Below, in pieces: positions 14,189 through 22,138 of a stretch of 28,147 nt of DNA. The stretch comes from an uncultured Sutterella sp. (GTDB lineage Bacteria > Pseudomonadota > Gammaproteobacteria > Burkholderiales > Burkholderiaceae_F). The translations under genes and the position numbers were made by a program. The stretch is from NCBI GenBank assembly GCA_934255515.1, contig CAKQON010000017.1, positions 1-28,147 on the forward strand, given 5' to 3'. Within the stretch, counting starts at the first letter, position 1. Every line of letters begins with the position of its first letter. The notes under the pieces are model-generated. The model made no database searches. It was not told the origin of the DNA and saw nothing but the letters and a program-made list of their open reading frames with translations.

Positions 14189-14222
14189 CGCTTGTCTGCA
14201 ACATTCCCATTCTTCATTCGCT

Positions 14223-14774
14223 ATGACAGATTCTGACATCTCCCGGAGCGATTCCCCGGACGAACTCATCGAGCTCGGCCGCACCGCCGGCGCCTACGGT
14301 TTCAAGGGCTGGGTCCGCATTCAGCCTGAAGGTACGGGCGAGGTGCTCCAGAAAGTGCGCGACTGGGTGCTTGTCGACCGCTTCGGCCTCAAGACGCCCG
14401 TGCATGTGAAGGGACTTCGCGTTCACGGCACGGGACTCATCGCCAAATGGGACGGATGCGAATCGAAGGAAGCGGCCGATGCCGTCCGCGTGAAGGTCGG
14501 CGTCCTCAGGAAGGCCTTCCCGGCTGCCGGCAAGGATGCCGTCTGGGCGATCGACCTTGAAGGCGTTCCCGCATTCAACCGCGAGGGAAGGGAATTGGGC
14601 GTCATTGCGGGCGTGAGCTCCAACGGCGCGCAGGATCTCTTCGTCATTGAATATGAGGATGAAGCGGGCGAAAGGAAGCAGTTCCTCATCCCGAACGTGA
14701 AGGACGTCTACGTGCTTGAACTCAACCCTGAGGAAAAGCGCGCGGTCTTTGACTGGGATCCGGCCTGGCGCTGA
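14223..14774 (+). CDS. rimM: Ribosome maturation factor RimM
   Basis: RimM binds S19 and helps mature the 30S head. The protein has the N-terminal RimM barrel (IELGRTAGAYGFKGWVRI, near residues 16-33) and a C-terminal PRC-barrel ending in the typical DWDPAWR. From the ATG at 14223 it is 184 residues, normal for the family, but no Shine-Dalgarno precedes this ATG. An in-frame ATG at 14178 would add 15 residues and has GAGG three bases upstream, yet it lies inside the closing stem of the RNA fold at 14043-14188. Start choice is therefore open. trmD follows after 20 bases. Confidence 0.93.
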   Translation: MTDSDISRSDSPDELIELGRTAGAYGFKGWVRIQPEGTGEVLQKVRDWVLVDRFGLKTPVHVKGLRVHGTGLIAKWDGCESKEAADAVRVKVGVLRKAFPAAGKDAVWAIDLEGVPAFNREGRELGVIAGVSSNGAQDLFVIEYEDEAGERKQFLIPNVKDVYVLELNPEEKRAVFDWDPAWR

Positions 14775-14794
14775 AGTCTCAAGAGGTGAACCCA

Positions 14795-15559
14795 ATGCGT
14801 TTTGACGTCATTACGCTCTTTCCGGAAATCTTTGCGAGCGTTCGCGACTGCGGCATCACGGCGCGGGCGAGAAAGCGCGACCTCTGGTCCCTCAATACCT
14901 GGAACCCGCGCGAAACGGCCACAGACCTTCACCGCACGATCGACGACCGGCCTTTCGGGGGCGGCCCCGGAATGGTGATGATGGCTGAGCCCCTCGCTCA
15001 GACGCTCGCTGCGATCCGTCAGTCGGGCAACACCGGCCGCGTCATGAGCTTCGCGCCCAACGGCACGCGCCTCACCGACCGGCGCGTCAGGGAAATTGCG
15101 GCCGACGAAGAGCCCGTGGTGCTCGTCTGCGGACGCTACGAAGGGATTGACGAACGCTTCCTTGAAGCCGAGGTCGATGAGGTCGTGAGCCTCGGAGACT
15201 TCGTTCTTTCCGGGGGCGAAATTCCCGCCTGCGCCCTGATCGACGCCGTCGTGCGGCAGCTTCCGGGCGCCATCAAGGATCTCTCGGCTTCCGACGAGAG
15301 CTTCGCGACAGGGCTTCTCGACGCGCCGCACTATACGCGACCCGAAGTCTGGCGCGGCATGCCGGTGCCGGAGGTGCTCCTTTCGGGGCACCACAAGAAT
15401 ATTGAAAAGTGGTCGCGCGAAAAAAGTCTCGAGCTCACCTTGCAGACGCGCCCCGATCTCATTACAATCGCCGATTCTTCGGGTCTGCTGACCAAGGAGG
15501 ACTATAAGTTCCTCAGGTCTCTCGGCGCGAAGATCGAATCCAGGGGTGGGCGCAGATAA
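14795..15559 (+). CDS. trmD: tRNA (guanine-37-N1)-methyltransferase
   Basis: TrmD methylates G37 beside the anticodon of several tRNAs using S-adenosylmethionine and prevents frameshifting. The 254-residue protein has the SPOUT fold signatures: DDRPFGGGPGMVM near residue 49, VCGRYEGIDERF near residue 110, SLGDFVLSGGE near residue 131 and LSGHH near residue 196. I chose the ATG at 14795, since AGAGGTG lies six bases before it; a GTG three codons earlier is part of that site. It is the third gene of the operon. Confidence 0.97.
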   Translation: MRFDVITLFPEIFASVRDCGITARARKRDLWSLNTWNPRETATDLHRTIDDRPFGGGPGMVMMAEPLAQTLAAIRQSGNTGRVMSFAPNGTRLTDRRVREIAADEEPVVLVCGRYEGIDERFLEAEVDEVVSLGDFVLSGGEIPACALIDAVVRQLPGAIKDLSASDESFATGLLDAPHYTRPEVWRGMPVPEVLLSGHHKNIEKWSREKSLELTLQTRPDLITIADSSGLLTKEDYKFLRSLGAKIESRGGRR

Positions 15560-15601
15560 CCCTATCCGCGCTGTCCCTTTCACAACAATCACCATCCTAT
15601 C

Positions 15602-15637
15602 TGCGGCGGGATTTTGTCCCCTAACATTCAGGCCGCA
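15602..15637 (+). promoter_or_regulatory. Stem-loop ahead of rplS
   Basis: TGCGGC (15602-15607) pairs with GCCGCA (15632-15637), with an inner GGGA/TCCC stem (15608-15611 and 15617-15620). It ends 23 bases before the rplS start. Ribosomal protein genes are often controlled by such leaders, but I do not recognise a known class. Confidence 0.3.
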
Positions 15638-15660
15638 TGATGATGGCTTTGGAGCAAAAA

Positions 15661-16035
15661 ATGAATCTCCTTCAGGTTCTTGAACAGGAAGAACTCGCCC
15701 GCGTCACCGCCGGCAAGACCATCCCCGATTTCCGCGCCGGCGACACGGTTGTCGTCTCCGTCAACGTGGTTGAAGGCTCGCGCAAGCGCGTCCAGGCCTT
15801 CGAGGGCGTCGTCATTGCCCGTCGCAACCGCGGCATCAACTCCTCGTTCATCGTTCGCAAGATCTCGTCCGGCGAAGGCGTGGAACGTTCGTTCCAGACC
15901 TACTCCCCGATGATCGCCAGCATCGAAGTGAAGCGTCACGGCGACGTCCGCCGCGCCAAGCTCTACTACCTGCGCGAACGCTCCGGCAAGGCTGCCCGCA
16001 TCAAGGAACGTCTCGTCCGCAAGGTCGAAGCCTAA
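15661..16035 (+). CDS. rplS: 50S ribosomal protein L19
   Basis: L19 lies at the 30S-50S interface. This 124-residue protein has the normal N-terminus [11 protein letters not shown] and the family core [32 protein letters not shown], with [14 protein letters not shown] and a basic tail. I chose the ATG at 15661 because GGAGC lies six bases before it; an in-frame ATG at 15637 would add eight residues that the family lacks. It is the last gene of the operon and is followed by a double-hairpin terminator. Confidence 0.97.
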   Translation: MNLLQVLEQEELARVTAGKTIPDFRAGDTVVVSVNVVEGSRKRVQAFEGVVIARRNRGINSSFIVRKISSGEGVERSFQTYSPMIASIEVKRHGDVRRAKLYYLRERSGKAARIKERLVRKVEA

Positions 16036-16048
16036 TCCTCGAAGCGAC

Positions 16049-16106
16049 AGGGCCGAAAGGCCCTTTGCCCGAAACCTCCGCCGTTTACGAACGCCGGGGG
16101 TTTTTT
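16049..16106 (+). terminator. Double-hairpin terminator after rplS
   Basis: The first hairpin is AGGGCC-GAAA-GGCCCT (16049-16064). The second pairs AAACCTCCGCCGTT (16072-16085) with AACGCCGGGGGTTT (16090-16103), with one mismatch and one wobble, and is followed by TTTTTT. Together they close the ribosomal operon. Confidence 0.85.
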
Positions 16107-16217
16107 ATTGCCTCCTGAACCGTCTTTACCCGCTCTTCAGGTTTTCTGCTTAGGGCGAATCTCCATTGCCGTTGGAAGTGCCGCAAGGAAGAGAGGAATT
16201 CTTTCGGCCGACTCTCT

Positions 16218-16244
16218 TTGGACGATCCTCTCTTTTCCTAGAAT
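16218..16244 (+). promoter_or_regulatory. Candidate promoter of the gldA-like gene
   Basis: TTGGAC (16218-16223) and TAGAAT (16239-16244) are 15 bases apart, shorter than ideal. The leader to the start at 16364 would be about 113 bases and holds the hairpin GGTGC-CTCAT-GCACC (16265-16279). The rest of the 16107-16363 gap shows no gene. Confidence 0.4.
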
Positions 16245-16363
16245 CGACAGACCCGCCCTCAAAAGGTGCCTCATGCACCATGAATGCGGGCTTCCGAGTG
16301 CAGTTCCAAAAGCGCGCTGGCACGCAATCTGCGCTCCCATCCAATCAACGGAGAAAAGACAAA

Positions 16364-17470
16364 ATGGCTGAAAACTACACAGTGACGCTGCCCCATTACA
16401 GCGTTGGTCCGAACTGCTACGACAATATCGGCGAAGTCACCCACTTCCTCGGCAAGACGGCTGTCGTGGTGGGCGGTGAAACGGCCCTAGAAAAGGCGGG
16501 TCCGCAGCTGCGTGCGGGTCTCGAAAAGGCCGGCATTGAAATCGTCGACTGGTTCGTCTACGGCAAGGACGCCACGATGGCCAACGTCGAGCGCATCACC
16601 TCGAACGAAAAGGTGAAGGGCGCCGACATGATTTTCGGCGTGGGCGGCGGCCGTGCGGTCGATACGGTGAAGACCGCGGCCGACATTCTCGACAAGCCCT
16701 TCCTTTCAGTTCCGACCGTGGCTTCCAACTGCGCTCCGGTGACGGCAATTGCGGTCATCTACAAAGAGAACGGCGCGCTTGATCACTACCACTTCCCGAA
16801 GCGCTGCGCGACGCACTGCTTCATCAACACTTCGATTATTCTCGACAGCCCTGAGAAGCTCTTCTGGGCGGGCATCGGCGACGCGCTCTCGAAGCAGGCG
16901 GAAAGCCAGCTCGCCTCGCGCGGCAAGGCCCTCTCCCACACGCCGCTCCTCGGCGTCCAGGTTGGCCTCGTCTGCGAAGAGCCGCTCCTTACCTACGGCC
17001 GTCAGGCGCTCTTCGACTTCCGCGAAGGGAAGGTCACCGAAGCCTTCACGGAATCGGTTCTCGACATCATTATTTCGACCGGTATTACGTCGAACCTCGT
17101 GACGACGAAGGACAGCTACTACTACAACTCCTCGCTCGCCCACTGCTTCTACAACGCCTCCATGGTGCTCCCCGTGATTCACAAGCACCTGCACGGTGAA
17201 GTCGTGAGCTTCGGCACGCTCGTCCTCCATGCGGTCGACGGGAACGACGAAGCGCTCGAGCGCATGCTTGAGTTCAACCGCGTCCTCGGCCTCCCGGTGA
17301 CGCTTGCAGAGCTCGACATTACGAAGCCCGAAGAGGTCGATGCCCTCGTTGATCGTGCCGTCACGATTAAGGAATGGACCTGCGTGCCCTACGAAATGAC
17401 GAAGGAAAAGTTCCGCGCCGGCATCTACAAGGTCGATGCGCTCGGCCGCGAACTCCTCGCCAATAAGTAA
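16364..17470 (+). CDS. gldA: Iron-containing alcohol dehydrogenase family, glycerol dehydrogenase-like
   Basis: This 368-residue enzyme matches GldA in length and layout. GldA oxidises glycerol to dihydroxyacetone with NAD. The nucleotide-binding motif is GVGGGRAVDTVK (residues 92-103). The metal-binding triad expected in GldA is present as D173 (GIGDALSK), H260 (SLAHCF) and H277 (HLHGEVVSFG). I chose the ATG at 16364, with GGAGA nine bases upstream; the open frame extends 66 codons further upstream through the promoter region and is not coding there. It is a single-gene unit with its own terminator. The precise substrate is uncertain, as relatives include other small-polyol dehydrogenases. 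Confidence 0.85.
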   Translation: MAENYTVTLPHYSVGPNCYDNIGEVTHFLGKTAVVVGGETALEKAGPQLRAGLEKAGIEIVDWFVYGKDATMANVERITSNEKVKGADMIFGVGGGRAVDTVKTAADILDKPFLSVPTVASNCAPVTAIAVIYKENGALDHYHFPKRCATHCFINTSIILDSPEKLFWAGIGDALSKQAESQLASRGKALSHTPLLGVQVGLVCEEPLLTYGRQALFDFREGKVTEAFTESVLDIIISTGITSNLVTTKDSYYYNSSLAHCFYNASMVLPVIHKHLHGEVVSFGTLVLHAVDGNDEALERMLEFNRVLGLPVTLAELDITKPEEVDALVDRAVTIKEWTCVPYEMTKEKFRAGIYKVDALGRELLANK

Positions 17471-17499
17471 CCGGCTTCGAAGTTCGAAGTCAAAAAAGA

Positions 17500-17537
17500 A
17501 AAAGCCGCTGCGCTTCTCCGTCGCAGCGGCTTTTCTC
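17500..17537. terminator. Bidirectional terminator between gldA and rlmL
   Basis: AAAAGCCGCTGCG (17500-17512) and CGCAGCGGCTTTT (17522-17534) form a perfect 13-bp stem with T-runs on both strands. It ends both converging genes. A second palindrome CTTCGAA-G-TTCGAAG lies just upstream near 17475. Confidence 0.92.
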
Positions 17538-17556
17538 TTGACTGTAAGCCTTGCTC

Positions 17557-18747
17557 TTAATTGGCCGCAGGCTTTCTGCGGTTGCTTCCCGCCACCATGT
17601 CGAAGCGGAAGAAGCGGCATTCAAGGGGCCCGTTGAAGAGCACGATCTTGCGTGATTCCTTGAGGCGCATCTGGCCGGGAAGCAGCCTGTCGGATGTGAG
17701 AAGCCACGCAGTCCACCCGGGGAAGCTGCTTTTGAGCGCGGCGGCGAAGTCGCGCATCATCGCGGCGATCGATGCGGACTTAGGGTTCGACTGTTCGCCG
17801 TAGGGGGGATTGGCGATGACGAGACCGGCATCTGCGCCTTCGGGGGTCTGAATTTCACGGGCATCGCCCTGGCTGAAGAGGAGGCGCCCGTCGTCGATCA
17901 TGGCGCCGAAGCCCGCACGACGGGCATTTTCAACTGCCTTCTCAACGACGATCGAGGAAATGTCGTGCGCTTCAATGCGGACCTTCGCATGGAGGTTCAC
18001 GGCTGCCCGGGCATCTTCCTTCATTTCCTGCCAGAGGTCGAGGTCGAACCCCGAGAGGGATTCAAATGCAAAGGAGCGGTTGAGGCCCGGCGCCATGTTG
18101 GCGGCGATGGAAGCCGCTTCAATTGCGATCGTGCCGGAGCCGCAGAAGGGGTCAACAAGGGGCTTCTCGGGGGTCCACCCGGAGAGCGCAAGAAGCGCCG
18201 CCGCGAGGTTTTCCTTGAGAGGGGCTTCGCCGTGCTCGAGGCGCCAGCCGCGCTTAAAGAGCGATTCGCCCGCGAGATCAATGTAGAAGCTCACGTGGTC
18301 GAACGTGAAGTAGGCTTCAAGGCGCACGTCCGGGCGTCGGCGGTCGACGGAAGGACGGCGGCCGGCAAGCTCATTAAAGCGGTCGCAGAGGCCGTCCTTG
18401 ATGCGAAGCGTCGCGAAGTCAAGGCTTTCGAGCGGGCAGCGGTTAGCGGTCGAATGGATGCGGAACGTGACGTCGGGACCGAACCACTTTTCCCAGGGCG
18501 TTCTGCGCGCGATGGAATAGACGTCGCGGCTGTCCCAGTATTCGTCGAAGGCGACGCGCAGAAGAACGCGGGTCGCATACCGGGAGTGAAGGCACACGGC
18601 CATGCCGAGGTCGAGACCGCCCGCAAAGGAAACGCCGCCCTTGCCGGGTCGGACGAGATCTGGATCAGCGTTGAGCGCAAGAATTTCCCGGGAGAGAAGC
18701 TCTTCGAGCCCGAAGGGACAGGGCGCATGAAAGACAAAGCTCGGCAT
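17557..18747 (-). CDS. rlmL: THUMP-domain 23S rRNA guanine-N2 methyltransferase (RlmL-like)
   Basis: This 396-residue protein has an N-terminal ferredoxin-like/THUMP RNA-binding region (FHAPCPFGLEELLSREI at the start). A class I SAM-dependent methyltransferase domain follows, with motif I DPFCGSGTIAIEAA near residue 198 and catalytic NPPYG near residue 314. It matches the RlmL half (m2G2445 of 23S rRNA). The RlmK half fused to it in E. coli is absent, as in many other bacteria. No Shine-Dalgarno is visible before the ATG. A strong minus-strand terminator lies only 25 bases upstream of the start, which raises the question of how it is transcribed. Confidence 0.9.
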   Translation of the reverse strand: MPSFVFHAPCPFGLEELLSREILALNADPDLVRPGKGGVSFAGGLDLGMAVCLHSRYATRVLLRVAFDEYWDSRDVYSIARRTPWEKWFGPDVTFRIHSTANRCPLESLDFATLRIKDGLCDRFNELAGRRPSVDRRRPDVRLEAYFTFDHVSFYIDLAGESLFKRGWRLEHGEAPLKENLAAALLALSGWTPEKPLVDPFCGSGTIAIEAASIAANMAPGLNRSFAFESLSGFDLDLWQEMKEDARAAVNLHAKVRIEAHDISSIVVEKAVENARRAGFGAMIDDGRLLFSQGDAREIQTPEGADAGLVIANPPYGEQSNPKSASIAAMMRDFAAALKSSFPGWTAWLLTSDRLLPGQMRLKESRKIVLFNGPLECRFFRFDMVAGSNRRKPAAN

Positions 18748-18772
18748 GAGGATTTCAGTGTGAGGTCGGAAG

Positions 18773-18807
18773 TAAAAAAATCGAGCCCTTATTTTAAAGG
18801 GCCCGAT
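18773..18807 (-). terminator. Strong terminator between proA and rlmL
   Basis: ATCGAGCCCTT (18780-18790) and AAGGGCCCGAT (18797-18807) form an 11-bp stem with one wobble and a six-base loop. On the minus strand it is followed by seven T residues. It lies about 106 bases past the proA stop and 25 bases ahead of the rlmL start. It ends the lptE-holA-proA transcript, or acts as an attenuator for rlmL, or both. Confidence 0.85.
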
Positions 18808-18852
18808 GGCGGATTCGAAGAGGCGTCCGGGAGGAGGTCAGGAGCGCAAGAC

Positions 18853-18881
18853 AATAATTACGTCTGGTCTCTGGTTTTCAA
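18853..18881 (-). promoter_or_regulatory. Weak promoter candidate upstream of the rlmL terminator
   Basis: On the minus strand TTGAAA (18876-18881) and ATTATT (18853-18858) are 17 bases apart. If used, the transcript would pass through the terminator at 18773-18807 before reaching rlmL. No promoter fits in the 25 bases between terminator and start. Confidence 0.25.
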
Positions 18882-18913
18882 TTGTTCGAGTAAAAAAATC
18901 AAAGTACTATCAA

Positions 18914-20194
18914 TCACGAACGCCCTTCGCCGTGTCCGTACACAACGTACTTGAGGGACGTGAGTCCTTCAAGTCCCACAGGGCCCCTCGCATGAAGGCG
19001 GTCGGTGGAAATGCCGATTTCAGCCCCGAGCCCGTACTCAAATCCATCGGCAAAGCGCGTTGACGCGTTCACCATGACGGAGCTTGAATCCACTTCGCGC
19101 AGGAACCTCTCCGCTGCCCTGACGCTGTCGGTAAGGATGGCGTCGGTGTGGCGGGAGCTGTGGCGGTCGATGAAGTCGATGGCCTCAGTGAGGCTGGAGA
19201 CCACGGCAATGCTGATGATGGGGGCGTTATATTCCGTATCCCAGTCTTCGGGAACTGCCGGAACGACGGGAATCCCCGCATTTTGAAGAATCCTGAGCGC
19301 TTTCTCGTCGGCTCGCATTTCGACCGATTTATCTGCATAAATCCTGCCGATAAGGGGGAGGAAGGCCTGAGCCTGGGCTTCATGGACGAGAAGCGTTTCC
19401 GTCGCATTGCAGGGCGAGAAGCGCTGCGTTTTGGCGTTGTCCGCAACCTTCACGGCCATGTCAAGGTCGACGATCTCGTCGACATAGGTGTGGCAGATGC
19501 CGTTTAAGTGCTTGATCATCGGCACGGTTGCCTCGGCCATGAGGCGTGAAATCAGGCTTTTGCCGCCTCTCGGAATGAGAACGTCGACATAGTCGCGGGC
19601 GCGGATGAGTTCGCCCACGAGCGCGCGGTCGGCGCTTGGAATGAGCTGAACGGCTTCAGCGGGAAGACCTGCAGTGCGAAGCCCTTCGGCAACGACTCGG
19701 GCGAGCACGCGATTGCTTTCAAGCGCTTCGTGGCCGCCTCGCAGAATGACGGCATTGCCGGATTTAAGGCCGAGGGCGGCGGCGTCCACCGTTACATTGG
19801 GGCGGGACTCATAGATCATCGCGATGACGCCGAGGGGTACGCGCATGCGTCCGACTTCAATGCCGGAAGGCATCGGGCGGACTTCTGAAATCGTTCCGAT
19901 GGGGTCGGGAAGATCGGCAATCTGAATCACGCCTTCCGCCATCCGTTCGAGAACGGCCTTCGTGATTGTGAGGCGATCGACGAAGGCTTCGCTCAGGCCT
20001 TCGGCGCGAGCGGCCTTAAGATCCTTTTCGTTCGCGCTGCGGATCTCTGCTTCGCGTTCGATCAGGAGCTTGGCAATGGTTCTGAGCGCCAGATTCTTCT
20101 CCGCCGTCCGGGCGCGGGCCATCTCGCGCGAGGCGCGGCGGGCAGCTTTTCCGATTGATTCAATGAGTTCCTTGGGCGACATGGATCCCGGCAT
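18914..20194 (-). CDS. proA: Gamma-glutamyl phosphate reductase
   Basis: ProA reduces glutamyl-5-phosphate to the semialdehyde, the second step of proline synthesis. The 426-residue protein belongs to the aldehyde dehydrogenase superfamily. The catalytic cysteine is C262 in [13 protein letters not shown], and [22 protein letters not shown] lies upstream as expected, with [23 protein letters not shown] near the end. GGAG lies nine bases before the ATG. A TAGAAT box at 20251-20256 in the 91-base gap after holA could add an internal promoter. It follows holA, as in other betaproteobacteria. proB is not in the window. Confidence 0.97.
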   Translation of the reverse strand: MPGSMSPKELIESIGKAARRASREMARARTAEKNLALRTIAKLLIEREAEIRSANEKDLKAARAEGLSEAFVDRLTITKAVLERMAEGVIQIADLPDPIGTISEVRPMPSGIEVGRMRVPLGVIAMIYESRPNVTVDAAALGLKSGNAVILRGGHEALESNRVLARVVAEGLRTAGLPAEAVQLIPSADRALVGELIRARDYVDVLIPRGGKSLISRLMAEATVPMIKHLNGICHTYVDEIVDLDMAVKVADNAKTQRFSPCNATETLLVHEAQAQAFLPLIGRIYADKSVEMRADEKALRILQNAGIPVVPAVPEDWDTEYNAPIISIAVVSSLTEAIDFIDRHSSRHTDAILTDSVRAAERFLREVDSSSVMVNASTRFADGFEYGLGAEIGISTDRLHARGPVGLEGLTSLKYVVYGHGEGRS

Positions 20195-20285
20195 GGGTAT
20201 GGTCTCCAGAAGAGAAAATCGCTCGTCTTTGAGAGCGCAGAGGATTCCTCATTCTAAGGAGCGCCGGGAAGGCTGTGGCGTGCCT

Positions 20286-21293
20286 TCAGCGCGAACGCGC
20301 AAGGAAGAGCGAGACGCTTTTGAGCTCAATCCACGGATCGGAATCGCGGTCGGGGACGTCGAGGCCCTTGGAGATCCGGTCAATGTCGGCGAGAACGGAA
20401 AGGGCGGCAGTGAGTTTCTGAAGCTTGAGGCGGCGCGCTCCCGCCTTGAGAGCGGGCGTGGCAAATACGCCCTTCACGAAGCTTTGACCGGCTTCCTGAG
20501 CGGTGCGGAGCTTCACAAGGTTTCTGAGCTGCGAGGTGAGGACCATCAGAACGAGAGGAAAGACCTCGCCCTGCGCTTCAAGACCATCGATGATGCGCGA
20601 TACGCGATCGGGAGCGCCGAGGCAGATGGCGTCGACGAGTCCCTCGATGGTGTAGCGCGAGCAGTTCCCGACGGAAGCTTCAATGTTTTCGCGGGTGAGT
20701 TCGCCCTGCGGGAAGAGTAGGGAAAGCTTGTCGATTTCCTGGCGGGCGGCAAGGAGGTTTCCTTCCACCAGGTCGGCAAAGGATTCAAGCACGTCGCGCG
20801 AGGCTTTCTGGCCGTGCTTTGCCATGCGGGCCGCGATCCAGGCCGGGAGCTGCGGACGGGGAATCGGGTCGCAGTCGACGACGGTGCACTTTTCCGAAAG
20901 CGCCTTCCACCAGGAGGCCTTTACGCCCTGCCAGTCGGGTCTCGGGAGCGTAAAGAGCGTGATGACGCCTTCCGCCGGCGGAATCGCGAGGAAGTCCTGA
21001 ATGGCCTTCGCCCCTTTGACGCCGGGCTTGCCGCCGGGAAGGCGGACCTCTAGAAACTTCCGGTCGTCGAACATGCCGATCGAGGCTGCTGCATCCATGA
21101 GCTGAGACCAGTCGGCCGTCCCCGACATTTCAAGCACCTGCCGGTCGCTGTAGCCGAGCTCCTTCGCCCGGTGCCGGATGAGGTCGCCCGATTCGAGCAT
21201 CAGAAGCGGTTCGCTGCCCGTGGCAAGCCAGAAGGGTGCAAGCGAATCCGAGCGGCCGAGCCAGGCTTCGAGCTGAGGCGCGGCGATGCTCAT
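20286..21293 (-). CDS. holA: DNA polymerase III delta subunit
   Basis: HolA is the clamp-loader subunit that opens the beta sliding clamp. This 335-residue protein has the family layout: an N-terminal degenerate AAA+ region (LATGSEPLLMLESGDLIR near residue 23), the GMFDDRKFLEVRLP stretch near residue 73, VEGNLLAARQEIDKLSLLFP near residue 177, and a C-terminal helical collar. Its ATG overlaps the lptE stop as ATGA. It is part of the lptE-holA-proA unit. Confidence 0.95.
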   Translation of the reverse strand: MSIAAPQLEAWLGRSDSLAPFWLATGSEPLLMLESGDLIRHRAKELGYSDRQVLEMSGTADWSQLMDAAASIGMFDDRKFLEVRLPGGKPGVKGAKAIQDFLAIPPAEGVITLFTLPRPDWQGVKASWWKALSEKCTVVDCDPIPRPQLPAWIAARMAKHGQKASRDVLESFADLVEGNLLAARQEIDKLSLLFPQGELTRENIEASVGNCSRYTIEGLVDAICLGAPDRVSRIIDGLEAQGEVFPLVLMVLTSQLRNLVKLRTAQEAGQSFVKGVFATPALKAGARRLKLQKLTAALSVLADIDRISKGLDVPDRDSDPWIELKSVSLFLARSR

Positions 21294-21811
21294 TTCTGCT
21301 CGGGGGCGCGCGCAGCCTCAAGGCGGCGCACGATCTGGTTGATGAGGTCGTTCTCCATGTCGATGTAGAGCACTTCCTCTTCCTTCTCGCGCGAAAGGAA
21401 TTCGCTTTCGGTGTACGTGATGTCGCGGTTCGCAATGAGGCGCGTCGTATCGACGTACTCGTAGCCTTCAGGCGAGGTGCAGCGGAATTCGAGCGTGAGC
21501 GTGAGCTCGTACTCGCGGGCGCGCCCGGCATCGTTGATGGTGAGGATGTCGCGCGAGCGCGTCATGGAGAGGAGCTCGAGAATTGCATCGGCCTCGCGCG
21601 GCGAGGAGACGCAGCGGATGCTCGAGCCCGATTCGATCATGCGCTTCAGGAGGCCGGAAAAGCGCGTGTTTTCCGTCATCTGAAGGTAGAGCGTCTCAAA
21701 GGGTGCATCAAAGTGTCCGCGAAGGCGGAATCCGCACCCCGCAAGAAGCGTGGAGCCGAGAAGTGCGCCGCTGGCGCTGAGGATCTGACGGCGGGTAAGT
21801 CGCTCGAACAT
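21290..21811 (-). CDS. lptE: LPS-assembly lipoprotein LptE
   Basis: LptE plugs the LptD barrel in the outer membrane and helps insert lipopolysaccharide. From the ATG at 21811 the protein is 173 residues. It has a lipoprotein signal with lipobox LLAGC and mature start CGFRLRG, the usual LptE N-terminus. The n-region holds LTRRQIL, which resembles a twin-arginine motif. An in-frame ATG at 21874 would add 21 residues and has GAGGG close upstream, while the chosen ATG lacks a good Shine-Dalgarno, so the longer form is possible. The gene overlaps holA by four bases. Confidence 0.9.
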   Translation of the reverse strand: MFERLTRRQILSASGALLGSTLLAGCGFRLRGHFDAPFETLYLQMTENTRFSGLLKRMIESGSSIRCVSSPREADAILELLSMTRSRDILTINDAGRAREYELTLTLEFRCTSPEGYEYVDTTRLIANRDITYTESEFLSREKEEEVLYIDMENDLINQIVRRLEAARAPEQK

Positions 21812-21906
21812 TTTGAAGTGTGTGCCCTGGGAGCTCGCGGAATGTCTGCCGGCTTCGCGCTCCGGGGAGAACATCGTCCCTCAGTGCGGCCGGGTGAAGT
21901 CCATTG

Positions 21907-21935
21907 ATTATAGAGGTTTGCCGTGCCTCAATTCC
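21907..21935 (-). promoter_or_regulatory. Promoter of lptE-holA-proA
   Basis: On the minus strand a consensus TATAAT (21907-21912) has GGAATT (21930-21935) 17 bases upstream. The -10 is perfect and the -35 weak. Transcription would start near 21900. The stretch from 21936 to 22027 holds nothing else I recognise. Confidence 0.5.
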
Positions 21936-22027
21936 GCGCCTTCAGGAGAGACGCCGCGGGAAGTACGCCGCCATGAGAGGAAGATGTTTATTGAGTCTTC
22001 ACTCTCCGGACTTCAGGAGGCGCATAC

Positions 22028-22065
22028 GAAAAAACGGCTCTTTCCCGAAAGAGGAAAGAGCCGTT
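22028..22065 (-). terminator. Intrinsic terminator after leuS
   Basis: AACGGCTCTTTCC (22033-22045) and GGAAAGAGCCGTT (22053-22065) form a perfect 13-bp stem with a seven-base loop. On the minus strand a run of six T residues follows. It separates leuS from the lptE operon. Confidence 0.92.
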
Positions 22066-22084
22066 CAGTCGGCTTCGGGACGGG

Positions 22085-22115
22085 GAACCGCATTCCGTCC
22101 GGGGAATGCCGGTTC
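22085..22115 (-). other. Stem-loop in the leuS 3' untranslated region
   Basis: GAACCGCATTCC (22085-22096) pairs with GGAATGCCGGTTC (22103-22115), 12 pairs with one bulged base. It lies between the leuS stop and the main terminator. With no T-run of its own it may shield the mRNA 3' end. Confidence 0.55.
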
Positions 22116-22138
22116 TCCGTCAGGAAGAAGTTAAGAAC

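Noticed and set aside
14036..14196. A MITE-like insertion bounded by 11-bp inverted repeats between rpsP and rimM
   Set aside because: There is no adjacent target-site duplication, and the inner nested helices fit an RNA fold better than a transposon remnant. It cannot be excluded without relatives.
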